From the NCBI RefSeq assembly GCF_014467235.1, contig NZ_NKHP01000004.1, positions 16,351 to 80,350 of the forward strand: DNA of 64,000 nt, written 5' to 3'. The DNA is from Xenorhabdus indica. GTDB taxonomy: Bacteria; Pseudomonadota; Gammaproteobacteria; Enterobacterales; Enterobacteriaceae. Numbering within the stretch: position 1 is the stretch's first letter; each line of letters begins with the position of its first letter. Made by a program: the position numbers and the translations under genes. The notes under the pieces were generated by a model. It was given only the letters and a program-made list of their open reading frames with translations, was not told the origin of the DNA and ran no database searches. Positions 44,055 to 59,000 of the stretch are shown here, piece after piece.

Positions 44055-47000
44055 TGTGTTTTGTTGTTCAAACCGGGTATAAAGTTTTTCAGCCAGAGCC
44101 GCCAAAGACGGGGAGCTAAACAGTTCACTCAGTGGCAATTCTATCCCTAAAGCTGCTATTCGATTCATTACCTGCATTACCAGCAATGAATGGCCGCCCA
44201 ATGCAATAAAATTATCATGTCGGCTAATCTGTTCAATCCCTAAGACTTCCCGCCAAATCGCCGCCAACGCAATTTCCATTTCCCCTTGTGGGGCTGCATA
44301 AATCTGCCGGACAAAGGCGTCGCCGTCCGGGGCAGGCAAAGCCCGGCGATCCAGTTTGCCATTCGGAGTCTGCGGGAAGCTGTCCAGACACACAAAAGCC
44401 GCCGGCACCATATAATCCGGTAACACCGCGCTTAGGTGGGTACGCAGATTGTTAACCAGCGTTTTATCGGCTTCTGCTATCCCCGTTTCCGCCACGATAT
44501 AGGCTACCAGCCGTTTACCCTGCCCGTCATCCCGTGCCAGCACGACCGCTTCCTGCACCGCCGGGTATTCCAGCAAGCGGGTTTCAATTTCCCCCGGTTC
44601 AATACGGAAACCGCGAATTTTTACCTGCTGGTCATTACGGCCGAGGAATTCCAGATTGCCGTCTGGCCGATAACACGCCATATCCCCGGTGCGGTACATG
44701 CGCGCCTCCGGTACGGGGCTAAAGGGATCGGGAATAAACCGTTCTTCACTTAAAATTAGCTGATTCAGATACCCCCGTGCCACTCCTACACCACCAATAT
44801 AGATTTCTCCCACACCACCTAATGGCACTGGTTGCCCGTGGCTGTCCAGCAAGTAAATACGGGTATTGCTGAGTGGCCGGCCGATAGCTCGGTCATCGTC
44901 GGGGGAGAAGATTTCTTGACAGGTGGCGGTCACGGTATTTTCTGTCGGACCATAAGCATTTAATAACCGGGGACGGTGACCCGCCTGGGAAAACCAGTCC
45001 TGAAGGGCTTTTTTCTGGACGGCCTCGCTACCAATAATCATCAGTCTGAGCACGTCAGGCAGCGGTAATCCTTTATCTCTGCCCGCCAGTTCAGACCAGA
45101 ATAACGTGGGCAGGAACAGTACCGTGATTCGTTTTTCCCGGACTAAGGTAATAAATTCCAGCATGGATGTCAGCCAGCTATCATCGCGGATCACCAGCGT
45201 GGCGCCATGACATAATGCTGAGAAACACTCCTCGACAGCGATATCAAAGGCAAACGCCGCAAACTGCAACACCCGATCCTGCGCCGTCACACCATACAAT
45301 TCATTGACGCCCAACGTGCGTTGATAGATCGCCTGATGTTCCACCATCACCCCTTTTGGCTGCCCGGTAGAGCCGGAGGTGTAAATCACATAAGCCAGAT
45401 GCTGCGGCGTTAACACCGAAACCTGCGGGTTACTGTCCGGTTGATCCGGCGGCACCGTCGGGTCAAGAACGGTCAACTCAGCCAGCACTTTGTCACCTAA
45501 AATAGACTGCCCGGCCCTATCCGCTAATATCACCGATGGCGCACTGTCACTCAGGATATACGCCAGCCGCTCTGCCGGATAGGTTGTGTCGAGTGGCACA
45601 TAGGCCCCACCGGCTTTCAGTACGGCCAAGAAGGACACTACCATGACCGGTGAGCGTGCCACACAAATCGCGACCCGTTGCTCCGGCTCTACCCCTGACT
45701 CAATCAACTGATATGCCAGCCGGTTAGCCCAGGCATTTAATTCGGCGTAACTGAGCGTTTGTCCCTGATATTCCAGTGCCATGACCTGCGGGGTTTTTGC
45801 CACCTGCTGTTCAAACAGTTGGTGGATACACAATATTTCAGGATAAGTGGTTTCTGCCGCGTTCCAGATGCCTAACAATAAAGTCTTCTCCGCTTGCGGC
45901 AGAATGTCCAATGCCCGCACGGGCTTAGTTGGTGTGTTCTCCAGCGCCTCCACCAGACTTTCCAGCGCCTGCTGCATATAGCCCCATATCCGCTCCGGCT
46001 CAAACGGCGGCACCACACTTGCCGTCAATCCCAACGCGTCACCAAAATCCTCCACCGACAGCCCAAAGGGGTAATTGGTGCGTTCTTTGCCATCTAAAAA
46101 TTCAATGCCTGCCAATGTGTCATCCGACAGCGTTGAAAGACTATTGTGCGGATAATTGATATGCCGGTAATTGAGCAGGGCGCTAAAAAGCGGCGTACCA
46201 CGTTCAACACCGCTACACTGCTGGGCCAGCACCAGTGACGCATGCTCATGGGTTAATAATCCCGCCAGCCGGCGATGAGCGGCCTGTACACTGCCTTGTA
46301 CTGGCGTGTCATCTATATCCAGCCGCAACGGCAGAGTATTGATAAACAACCCCATCCCACCGTCTGCTCCTTCGCCGCCAGTCATACGTCCAAACAGCAC
46401 GGTGCCAAATACCACTTTTTCCTGCCCACTGGTGCGCGACAACACCTGAGCCCAGGCCAGATGACACAAAGCCGCCAGACTCACCCCTTGCTGCCGCGCC
46501 TGATGACGCAAGCGGTCATTCAGTTCCGGCGTTAGCAATCGGTAACATTCCCTTTCCTGTGATCCATCAAGATGGACCGCCGCCAGTCCGAACGGCAGTG
46601 TTGGTTCTTCCACTTCTGCCAGCATGTCGGTAAAGAAACGGGTATGTGCTGCCTGACTCACGCCCAACCGGGCCTGTGCTACCAGATTGCGGAATGGTAC
46701 AGGCGCCGCCAGACTCTGCTCGTGTCCTGTCAGGCAGATCTGTACTTCACGATGTACCACCTCCAGCGTTTGATGGTCACCAATCAGGTGATGCAATAAT
46801 TGCAGGACAACCCAACGGCCATCGGCTTCTTGCGCCACCACAAAGTGTAATAACGGGGCTTGCCTTAGATCAAGACGATAATAACTGGGATCAAAACGGC
46901 GACTTAACTGGTCAAGCACCGGACCATCAGCCGGATCCAGCGTCAATTCTGTCACTGACAAAGGAGCATGACGCCAGACGACCTGCACCGGAACCGATAT

Positions 47001-50000
47001 CCCTTGCCAGATAAACGCGGTGCGTAAGATATCATGCCGCTCGATTATCTGTTGCATAGCTGCCAGATAACGATCCAGCAACGCGCGGTCAGCAAACGCC
47101 ATCTGACCACTTAACAGGTACGTATCCCCTTCCCGTGCTAATAAGTGGTGGAACAAAATACCGTCCTGTAACGGGGATAACGCGTAGATATCCTGAATAT
47201 TCGCCACGCCGCCCGGAACTTGTTTGACAATGTGGTCAATGTCCGCCTGCGTTAAATCTGCCAACGGCAACATAGCCGGAGTCAGTTGCTGCGTCTCGGC
47301 GGTAATCATATTCGGTGGGATTTCCAGGGTCTGGTGTTGCCCCAATGTTTGCGCCAACTCGGACAACACCGGCGACCGGAACAATTCCCGCGCTGTCAAT
47401 GTTAACCCCTGCTGACGCAAGCGCTCAATCATACGTACCGCAAGCAACGAATGCCCGCCCAGTACAAAGAAGCTGTCATGACGACTGATTTGCTCAATGC
47501 CCAGTAATTCTCCCCAAATCGCTGCCAGCGTCATTTCGGTTTTTCCCTGCGGGGCTGCATAAGTTTGCCGGGCAAAGGCGTCACCGTCCGGGGCTGGCAG
47601 CGCCCGGCGATCCAGCTTACCATTCGGCGTCAGTGGAAACGCATCCAAACGTACAAAGGCCGCCGGCACCATATAATCCGGTAAAACCGCGCTCAGATGC
47701 GTTCTCAGGCTGTTTGCCAGCTCTTCCTCCTCTTCCACGACCACATAAGCCACTAACCATTTCTCTGTTCCATCCCCCAGAGCCAGTACTGCTGCCTCAC
47801 GCACTGCCGGATACTCTGTCAACCGGGCTTCAATTTCCCCCGGTTCAATCCGAAAGCCGCGGATTTTCACCTGCTGGTCATTACGCCCCAGAAACTCCAG
47901 ATTACCGTCCGGCCGGTAACGGGCTAAGTCCCCGGTGCGGTACATCTTCACATCCGGGCTACCACTAAATGGATCATGAAGGAAACATTCAGCCGTTAAT
48001 TCGGGGCGATTTAGGTAACCACGGGCCACGCCGGCACCGGCAATATAAATTTCTCCGATCACGCCAAGAGGGACAGGTTGTCCAGCAGGATCAAGAAGAT
48101 AGATGCGGGTATTGGCGATTGGGCGGCCAATCACTGATGCTTCCGGGATCCCGGTCTGAGCTTTATATTCATACCAGGTAGCATCACCATTAATTTCAGA
48201 TGAACCATAAAAATTTAACAGACGCAGCCAGGGGTAATCTGCCACAACTTGTCGGGCCAGTTCAGGCGCCAGCCGTTCTCCGCTGCAAACCAGCGTCCTG
48301 ATGAATTTTAACTTATCGCCATGGACTTGAATTAAGTGTTTTAGTAACGAGGGCACCAGTACCAGATAATTGACGTCAAAGCGGCGTAAACCATCACAGA
48401 AACGGTCAAGATCTTTCACTGCCTGATCACTGAAAACGACCAGTTTGCCACCGGACAACAAGACGCTCAGCATCTCGGTGACAGAATCAACAAAGCTGAT
48501 GTTGGTTTTCAGTGCCCCTACCAATGGCACCGTTACGATATCGCGGACAAACCATAATAAGCGGTTACACAAGGCGTGATGACTGTTCATCACGCCTTTG
48601 GGCAGGCCCGTAGAGCCGGAAGTGTAGATCACATAAGCCAGATGGTGCGATGTCAGTCCCAACGCCTGAGCATCTGGGTTATCGGTGGAATGTGACATCA
48701 AGAATGCTGCCTGAGCATCAAGTACCACCATGGGCACAGTGTTGGCTAGTCGGTCAACCCACTCAGTTTGAGTCAATATCGCAACGGGGGCGGCGTCTTC
48801 AAGCATATACGCCAGCCGATCAACCGGATAAGCGGGATCCAACGGCACGTAAGCCCCACCCGCTTTCAGTATGGCTAATAACCCAATCACCATTGCGGGT
48901 GACCTTGACACACAAACCGCGACCCGTTGTTCCGGTTCAATCCCCAGTTCAATTAACTGATGAGCCAACTGGTTGGCTCTGGCGTTTAATTCAGCGTAAC
49001 TGAGGGTCTGCTCTTCATACACCAGGGCCGTGGCATCCGGGGTTTTCGCCACCTGCTGTTCAAATAACTGATGGATACACAATGTGTCAGGATACGGCGT
49101 TTCCGTTGCGTTCCAAGCGGTTAACAACTGTGTGCGTTCCGCTTGTGGCAGGATGTCTAATACCCGCACCTGCCTATCCGGGGTGTGCTCCAGCGCATCT
49201 GCCAGACTTTCCAGTGCCTGCTGCATATAGCCCCATATCTGCTCCGGCTCAAATGGTTGCACGACACTCGCCGTCAATCCCAGTGCATCACCAAAATCCT
49301 CCACCGACAACACAAAGGGATAGTTGGTGCGTTCCTTGCCATCTAAAAACTCAATGCCTGCCAATGTATTATCCGCCGGTGCTGAGGGGCTATTGTGCCG
49401 ATAATTTAGCAAAGCGCTAAAGAGGGGCGTACCGCGTTCAATGCCACTGCACTGTTGTGCCAACACCAGTGACGCATGCTCATGGGCAAGTAATCCCGCC
49501 AGCCGGCGATGGACGGTCTGTATGCTGTCCCGAACCGGGGTATCATCCATATCCAACCGCAATGGCAAGGTATTAATAAACAAGCCCATCCCATTGTCTG
49601 CCCCTTCTCCAGCGCTCATACGCCCAAACAGCACGGTGCCGAACACCACTTTTTCCTGTCCACTGGTACGCGACAATACCTGAGCCCAAGCCAGATGACA
49701 CAAAGCCGCCAGACTCACCCCATGCTGGCGGGCCTGACGGCGCAAGCGGTCATTCAGTTCCGGCGTTAGCAATCGGTAACATTCCCTTTCCTGCGATCCA
49801 TCAAGATGGACCTCCGCCAGCCCAAATGGCAGGGTCGGCTCTGTCACTTCCGCTAACATGTCAGTAAAGAAACGGGTGTGGGCTGCCTGACTCACGCCCA
49901 ACCGGACTTGTGCCACCAGATTGCGGAACGGCACAGGCGCAGCCAGGCTCTCTTCCTGTCCCGTCAGGCAGGCCTGCACTTCACGGTGCATCACTTCCAG

Positions 50001-53000
50001 TGTTTCATGATCACCAATCAGGTGATGCTGTAATTGCAGCACAATCCAACGGTCATCCGCTTCCTTTGCCACTACAAAGCGCAATAACGGCGCATCACTC
50101 AGATCAAGGCGATATTGATTGATGTTAAAACGTTCATCCAATTGCCTGCTAACTGGCCCATCGGCCGGGTCCAGTATGAGCTCCGTTACTGACAAAGGGG
50201 CATGACGCCAGACCACCTGCACTGGTGTAGATACACCTTGCCAGATAAAGGCGGTGCGTAAAATATCGTGACGATCAACCACACGTTGTATCGCTGCCAG
50301 ATAACGATCCAGCAACGCGCGATCAACAAACACCATTTGACCACTCAACAGGTAGGTATCCCCTTCCCGTGCCAGTAAATGGTGGAATAAAATCCCGTCC
50401 TGCAACGGGGATAACGCGTAGATGTCCTGAATATTTGCTACCCCGCCCGGCACCTGTCCGACAATATGGTCAATATCCGCCTGGGTTAAATCTGCCAGCG
50501 GTAACATCGCCGGAGTCAGTTGCTGCGTTTCGGCGGTGATCACATTCGGCGGGACTTCGACGGTCTGATGCCGTCCCAACGTTTGCACCAGATCAGACAA
50601 CACCGGCAACCGAAACAAATCCCGCGCTGTCAGTGTTAATCCCTGCTGACGCAGGCGCTCAATCATACGCACCGCAAGCAACGAATGCCCGCCCAGAGCA
50701 AAGAAACTGTCGTGTCGGCTGACTTGTTCAATACCCAGTAATTCTTCCCAAATTGCCGCCAATGTGATTTCCATTGCCCCCTGCGGGGCTTCATACGCTT
50801 GCCGGGCAAAAGCGTCTTCCTCCGGGGCCGGCAGTGCCCGGCGATCTAACTTACCATTCGGGGTTTGTGGGATGCTGTCCAGACGCACAAAAGCTGCCGG
50901 CACCATGTAATCCGGTAAAACTGCACTTAGATGGGTACGCAGGCTGTTTGCCAGCCCTGCATCCCCCACCGTTTCTGTGACCACATAAGCCACCAGCCGC
51001 TTATCCTGCCCTTCTCCCTGCGTCAACACGACTGATTCATGCACTGCCGGGTGCTCTGCCAATCGAGCTTCAATTTCCCCCGGTTCAATACGAAAGCCCC
51101 GAATTTTCACCTGCTGATCGTTACGGCCGAGAAATTCCAGATTGCCATCCGACCGATAACGGGCTAAATCCCCGCTGCGGTACATGCGTGCATCCGGGGT
51201 ATCACTGAACGGATCAGCCAGAAAACGTTCGGCGGTTAACTCAGGGCGGTTCAGATAACCTCTTGCCACTCCTACCCCGCCAATATACAGTTCTCCCACG
51301 GCTCCTAGTGGTACAGGCTGACCAAAATTATCCAGTAAATAAAGCCGGGTATTATCTAATGGGCGACCAATTATTGGGTAAGGATGCTCTGGGCCTATAT
51401 GCGCCAGTGTTGCATCTACTGTGCATTCCGTTGGACCATAGACATTATAGGCAGTCAGTTGTGGGATGCCGATTACAGTCTGCCAGGTTTGTGTTGATAT
51501 GGCTTCACCGCCAACCAGTAGTACTAAAGCTTTTTTATGCTGACATATGCCCGCAGCCAATAACATCTCTAATTGCATTGGCGTACAATCCAATACGTCA
51601 AGGTCAGCCTTAATGAGAAATTGTAATAAGGCCGCACCATCAACTCGCACCTCTTGTGACACAATGACCAATGTGTAGCCATTCAAGAGACTCAATAAAT
51701 TTTGCAGTGATGCATCAAATGAAATACTGGCGTTCAGACTAACCCGATAAGGTGCAGATGAATTGGCAAAAACACGCTTTGTCAGTACTGCATATAAATT
51801 TAACAAAGAACCCTGTTCTACCATCACCCCTTTTGGCCGACCCGTCGAGCCGGAAGTATACATCACATACGCCAGAGAGCGTGAAGTCAATACCGCTATC
51901 TGTGGGTTACTATCTGACTGTTCAAATAAGATATTTGGATCAAGCACCCTTCGTCCTGCCAATGCTTGCTCACCCAAAGCTGTCCGGCCAGTATTATCGG
52001 CCAGCACTATCGCCGGCTCAGCATCCCTCAGATTATCAGCCAGACGTTCTCCCGGATAAGCCGGGTCCAGCGGCACATAAGCGCCTCCCGCTTTTAAGAC
52101 GGCCAGCAACCCAACCACCATGGCCGGTGAACGTGCCACGCAAATGGCGACTCGTTGCTCCGGTTCCACGCCCAGAGCCATTAATTGATGGGCCAGCCTG
52201 TTAGCCTGGGCATTTAATTCTGCATAACTGAGCGTCTGGTTTTCATAGACCAGCGCGGTGGCCTGTGGCGTTTTCGCCGCCTGCTGTTCAAACAACTGGT
52301 GGATACACAACGTCTCAGGATAAGCGGTTTCCGTCCTGTTCCAGGTTTTTAATAACCGTATACGTTCTGCTTGTGGCAAGATGTCCAACTGTCGTACCGG
52401 GATTTCCGGGGTTTGTTCCAGTGCGTCCACCAGACTTTCCAACGCCTGCTGCATATAGCTGCATATCCGCTCTGGCTCAAATGGCTGCACTATTTGTACT
52501 GTCAGGCCCAGTGCTTTGCCAAAATCCTCCACCGATAATGTTAATGGGTAGTTGGTCCGCTCCTGGCCGTCTAATAACTCAATCCCTTCCAGCGATTTAT
52601 CCAATTGATTCGATTGATCATTATGTCGATAATTTAACAGGGCACTAAAAAGGGGCGTACCACGTTCAACACCGCTACACTGTTGCGCCAGCGCCAGTGA
52701 CGCATGCTCATGGGTTAATAATCCCGCCAGCCGGCGATGAGCGGCCTGTACACTGTCTTGTACCGGGGTGTCATCCATATCCAGCCGCAACGGCAGGGTA
52801 TTGATAAACAAACCCATCCCACCGTCTGCTCCTTCGCCGCCGGTCATACGCCCAAACAGCACCGTGCCAAACACCACTTTTTCCTGTCCACTGGTGCGTG
52901 ACAACACCTGAGCCCAGGCCAGATGACACAACGCCGCCAGACTCACCCCTTGCTGCCGGGCCTGATGACGCAAACGATCATTCAATGCCGGGGCCAGCAA

Positions 53001-56000
53001 TCGGTGGGACTGCGTCACCTGTGTGCCATCACGATGTACCTCCGCCAGACCAAATGGCAGCGTCGGCTCTTCTACCTCGGCTAACATCTCGCTAAAGAAA
53101 CGCGTATGGGCTGCCTGACTGACGCCCAACCGGACCTGTGCTACCAGATTGCGGAACGGCACGGGCGCCGCCAGGCTCTGCTCCTGTCCTGTCAGGCAGG
53201 CCTGCACTTCACGGTGCATCACTTCCAGTGTTTCATGATCACCAATCAGGTGATGCAGTAATTGCAGGACAATCCAACGGCCATCCGCTTCCTGCGCTAC
53301 CACAAAGCGCAATAACGGTGCATCACTCAAACCAAGACGATAATGACTGACGTTAAAACGGGCCGCCAATTGGTGGCTCACTGGCCCCTCTGCCAGATCC
53401 AGTGTGAGTTCGGTCACTGATAAGGCAGCATGACGCCAGACAACCTGTACTGGCACGGATACCCCTTGCCAGATAAAGGCGGTGCGTAAAATATCATGAC
53501 GGTCAATCATCCGTTGCATTGCCGCCAAATAACGATCCAGCAAGGTCCGGTCAGCAAACGCCATCTGACCACTCAACAGGTACGGATCCCCTTCTTGTGC
53601 CAGTAAATGGTGGAACAAAATCCCATCCTGCAACGGCGATAAGGCATAAATATCCTGAATATTCGCCACCCCGCCCGGCACTTGTTCAACAATATGGTCA
53701 ATATCCGCCTGTGTTAAATCCACCAGCGGTAACATGGCCGGGGTCAGTTGCTGCGTTTCGGGAGTAATCACATTGGGCGGGATTTCGATGGTCTGATACC
53801 GTCCCAATGTTTGTGCCAGCTCGGACAATACCGGCGACCGGAACAAATCCCGCACCGTCAGTGCCAATCCCTGCTGACGCAGGCGCTCAATCATGCGCAC
53901 CGCCAGCAGAGAGTGCCCCCCCAGCGCAAAGAAGCTATCATGACGGCTGACCTGTTCCATGCCCAGTAATTCACGCCAAATCGCCGCCAGCATCATTTCG
54001 GTTTCTCCCTGCGGGGCTTCATATACCTGCCGGGCAAAGGCGTCTGCATCTGGTATCGGCAATGCCCGATGATCCAGCTTACCATTCGGTGTCAACGGAA
54101 ACGCGTCCAGACGCACGAAGGCCACCGGCACCATATAATCCGGCAAAACCGCACTCAGGTGGGTACGCAGGCTGTTAACCAATTCTTCATCCATATCTGC
54201 CACGACATAGGCCACCAGCCGTTTGTCCATTCCATCACCCAGTGCCAGTACAGCCGCCTCACGCACTGCCGGATACTCTGTCAGCCGGGTTTCAATTTCC
54301 CCCGGTTCGATACGGAAACCACGAATTTTCACCTGCTGGTCGTTACGGCCGAGGAATTCCAGATTGCCGTCCGGCAGATAACGCGCCAAATCGCCGGTGC
54401 GGTACATCCGCGCATCCGGGGTATCATTAAACGGATCGATGAGGAATCGTTCCGCCGTTAACTCAGGCCGGTTCAGATAGCCACAGGCCACCCCGTCTCC
54501 CCCTACATAAATCTCACCAATCGCCCCCAATGGTACGGGCTGACCATGACTATCCAACAAATACACCTGGGTATTGGCGATGGGCCGGCCAATGGGGAGC
54601 CGGATCATACCTTCTTCTAGTGCCTTGATAGGATACATTGTTGTAAAGGTGGTGCCTTCCGTCGGGCCATAGGCCTGCAACAGTTGTTGCGGAGGACGAT
54701 GTTTCAGTACCTGAGCAATCAGCGGTAAATCGGGGATATCGCCGCCAAAAATCAGCGTCTTTATCTGCGGCAGCACTGGGGACAATTCTACCACCAGTCG
54801 GTTAAACAGCCCGATGGTCAGCCATAAGATCGTGATACGGTGGGTCTGTAAAGCCCGGACTAACTCCGCCGACGTCAATAAAGTGGTGTGATCAATGACT
54901 ACCAATGCCCCTCCGTTGAGCAACGGCGCCCAGACCTCAAAAGTACTGGCATCAAACGCCGGGTTCGCCGTAAAAGCCACCCGATCATCCTGCTCAATGA
55001 CCGCATAACCATTATTGATGACCAGCCTAACCACGGCACGGTGTGGCACCAGCACCCCTTTGGGTGTGCCGGTGGAGCCGGAGGTGTACATGATATAGGC
55101 CAATGCTGTGCTGGCACACGGTAAGTCAGGGTTAATACTATTTTGTTCACTGGCCGTCTTATCTTCATCAGCAAGACGCAGCAGCGGTACAACCAGGCCA
55201 GCCGGGGTTTCTGTCTGTGTATCGGTGAGTAACAATTTGGCAGTACAGTCATTGATCAGCCAGTTTTTCCGTTCATCTGGCATTCTGGGATCAAGGGGAA
55301 CGTAAGCTGCACCGGCTTTAAGCACAGCCAGTTGCGCCACGACCAGCATGATGGAGCGCTCAAACAGCAGCACAATAGGATCGCCGGGGCAAACACCTTG
55401 TCCGATTAACTGATGAGCCAACTGATTTGCCTGTGTATTCAGCTCACTGTAGCTCAGGACCTTATCGCCCGCTATCAGGGCTGTCGCTTGCGGCGTTTTT
55501 ACCACCTGCTGTTCAAACAACTGGTGGATACACAAGGCCGCAGGATACGGGGTTTCCGTTGTGTTCCAGGTAGTTAATAATAAAGTCAGCTCCGCTTCTG
55601 GCAAGATATCCAATGCTCGTACCGGTGTTTCCGGGGCTTGTTCCAGTGCATCCACCAGACTTTCCAGTGCCTGCTGCATATAACTGCATACCCGTTCCGG
55701 CTCAAACGGTTGAACGACCTGAACTGTCAAGCCAAGCGCCTCACTGAAATCTTCTACTGACAGCACAACGGGGTAGTTGGTTCGCTCCTGGCCGTCTAAT
55801 AACTCAGTCCCCTCCAGCGTATTATCCAACTGGTTCGATTGATCATTGTGCCGATAATTTAACAGAGCACTAAAAAGGGGCGTACCGGGCTCAACACCGC
55901 TGCATTGCTGAGCCAGCGCCAGTGACGCATGCTCATGAGTTAACAATCCCGCCAGCCGGCGATGGGTGGCCTGTACACTGTCCCGTACAGGGGTGTCATC

Positions 56001-59000
56001 CATATCCAGCCGTAACGGCAGGGTATTGATAAACAAACCCATTCCTCCCTCTGTCCCTTCGCTGCCGGCCATGCGCCCAAACAGCACGGTGCCGAACACC
56101 ACTTTTTCCTGTCCACTGGTGCGCGACAATACCTGGGCCCAGGCCAAATGACACAAGGCCGCCAGACTCACCCCTTGCTGCCGGGCCTGATGACGCAAAC
56201 GATTATTCAATTCCGGGGCCAGCAGCCGGTAGGACTGCGTCACCTGTGTGCCATCACGATGCACCTCCGCCAGCCCAAATGGCAGCGTCGGCTCTTCTAC
56301 CTCGGCTAACATCTCGCTAAAGAAACGTGTATGGGCTTCCTGACTCATGCCCAACCGGGCCTGTGCTACCAAATTGCGAAACGGCACGGGTGCAGCCAGG
56401 CTCTGCTCTTGTCCTGTCAGACAGGCCTGCACTTCACGGTGCATCACTTCCAGTGTTTCATGATCACCAATCAGGTGATGCAGTAATTGCAGGGCAATCC
56501 AACGTCCATCGGTTTCCTGCGCCACCACAAAGCGCAATAACGGCGCGTCGCTCAAGTCAAGACGATAATGACTGACGTTAAAACGGGCCGCCAATTGGCG
56601 GCTCACTGATCCCTCTGCTGTATCCAGTGTGAGTTCAGTCACTGATAAGGCAGCATGACGCCAGACGACCTGCACGGGCGCGGATAGGTTTTGCCAGATA
56701 AAAGCGGTGCGTAAAATATCGTGACGGTCAACCACCCGTTGCATTGCCGCCAGATAACGATCCAGAAACGCACGGTCAGCAAACGCCATCTGGCTACTCA
56801 ACAGGTACGGATCCCCTTCGTGTGCCAGTAAATGGTGGAACAAAATCCCGTCCTGCAACGGCGATAAGGCGTAGATATCCTGAATATTCGCCACGCCGCC
56901 CGGCACTTGTTCAATAATATGGTCAATGTCCGCCTGGGTTAACTCTGCCAGCGGCAACATGGCCGGGGTCAGTTGCTGTGTATCGGGACTAATGACATTC
57001 TGCGGAATTTTGATGGTCTGATGCTGCCCCACTGTTTGTGCCAGTTCGGACAACACCGGCGACCGGAACAACTCTCGCGCTGTCAGGGCCAATCCCTGCT
57101 GACGCAGGCGCTCAATCATGCGCACCGCCAGCAGGGAGTGCCCCCCCAACGCAAAGAAGCTGTCATGGCGGCTGACCTGCTGCATACCCAGTAATTCACA
57201 CCAAATCGCTGCCAGCGTCATTTCGGTTTCTCCCTGCGGGGCTTCATACGCCTGCCAGACAAAGGCCTCTCTATCCGGTGCCGGTAATGCCCGGCGATCC
57301 AGCTTACCATTCGGCGTCAAAGGAAACGCCTCCAGACGCACAAAAGCGGCCGGCACCATATAATCCGGTAATACCGCGCTCAAATGCGTTCTCAGGCTGT
57401 TTGCCAGTTCCTTCTCCGCTTGCGCAACCACATAAGCCACCAGCCATTTTTCGGCGCCATCACCCAGTGCCAGTACGGCCGCCTCACGCACTGCCGGATA
57501 CTCGGCCAGCCGGGTTTCAATTTCCCCCGGTTCAATACGGAAACCGCGAATTTTCACCTGCTGGTCGTTACGGCCGAGGAATTCCAGATTGCCGTCCGAC
57601 AGATAACGCGCCAAATCGCCGGTGCGGTACATGCGCGCATCCGGAGTATCATTAAACGGATCGATAAGGAACCGTTCCGCCGTTAACTCAGGCCGGTGCA
57701 GATAGCCACAGGCTACCCCATCTCCCCCCACATAAATCTCACCGGTTGTTCCCAACGGTACGGGCTGACCATGCTTATCCAGCAGATAAACCCGGGTATT
57801 GGCGATGGGCCGGCCAATGGGGAGCCGGATCATGTCTTCTTTTAGCGCCTTAATAGGATATGTTGTTGTAAAGGTGGTGCCTTCCGTCGGTCCATAGGCC
57901 TGCAACAGTTGTTGCGGTGGACGATGTTTCAGCACCTGGGCAATCACTGATAAATCGGGGATATCGCCGCCAAAAATCAGCGTCTTTATCTGCGGCAGCA
58001 CCGGGGACAACTCTACCGCCAGCCGGTTAAACAGCCCGATGGTCAGCCACAAGATCGTAATACGGTGGGTCTGTAAAACCCGGACTAACTCTACCGGCGT
58101 CAATAAGGTGGCGTGATCAAGCACCACCAGTGCCCCCCCGTTAAGCAATGGCGCCCAGACTTCGAAAGTACTGGCATCAAACGCCGGGTTCGCGGTAAAG
58201 GCCACCCGATCATCCTGCTCAATGGCCGCATAACCATTATTGATGACCAGCCGAACCACGGCACGGTGTGGTACCAGCACCCCTTTGGGTGTGCCGGTGG
58301 AGCCGGAGGTGTACATGATATAGGCTAAATCCGTACTGATACGCGGCAAATCAGGGTTAACGCTATATTGCTCATTGTTTGTATTGCTCTCATCGGCAAG
58401 ACAAAGCCGCGGCACCGCCAGATCAGCCGGAATATCTGCCTGTGTATCGGTGAGTAACAATTTGGCGGCACAGTCATTGATCAGCCAGTTTTTCCGCTCA
58501 TCCGGCACACTGGGATCCAGAGGGACGTAAACTGCCCCGGCCTTAAGCACAGCCAGTTGCGCCACGACCAGCATGATGGAACGCTCGAACAGCAGCCCAA
58601 CCGGATCGCCGGGGCAAACACCTCGTTCGATTAGCTGATGAGCCAATTGATTTGCCCATGTATTCAGTTCACTGTAGCTCAGGGTCTTATCGCCCTCTAT
58701 CAGGGCTGTCGCCTGTGGCGTTTTCTCTGCCTGCTGTTCAAACCCTTGATGAATACACAATGTGTCAGGATATGGCGTTTCAGTCGCGTTCCAGGTTTCC
58801 AGCAATAATCGGCGTTCTGCCGGCAACAGCATCTCAATTTTCCCGACCTGTTGTTGATAATCAGTCACCATCGCTTGCAGCACCGCATGCAAGTAACCAA
58901 TGTGTCGTTCAACAGTCGGCTGATTAAACAGTGCGGTTGAATAACCGAGATAACCGACAATCCTGCCGGCTTCCTCTGACAAGTTCAGTTCGAGATCAAA

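Noticed and set aside
53985..58320. Possible mobile element or CRISPR from repeated blocks in NRPS-2
   Set aside because: The repeats are long, in frame and at one position per NRPS module; they are explained by module duplication, with no terminal inverted repeats, transposase or spacer structure.
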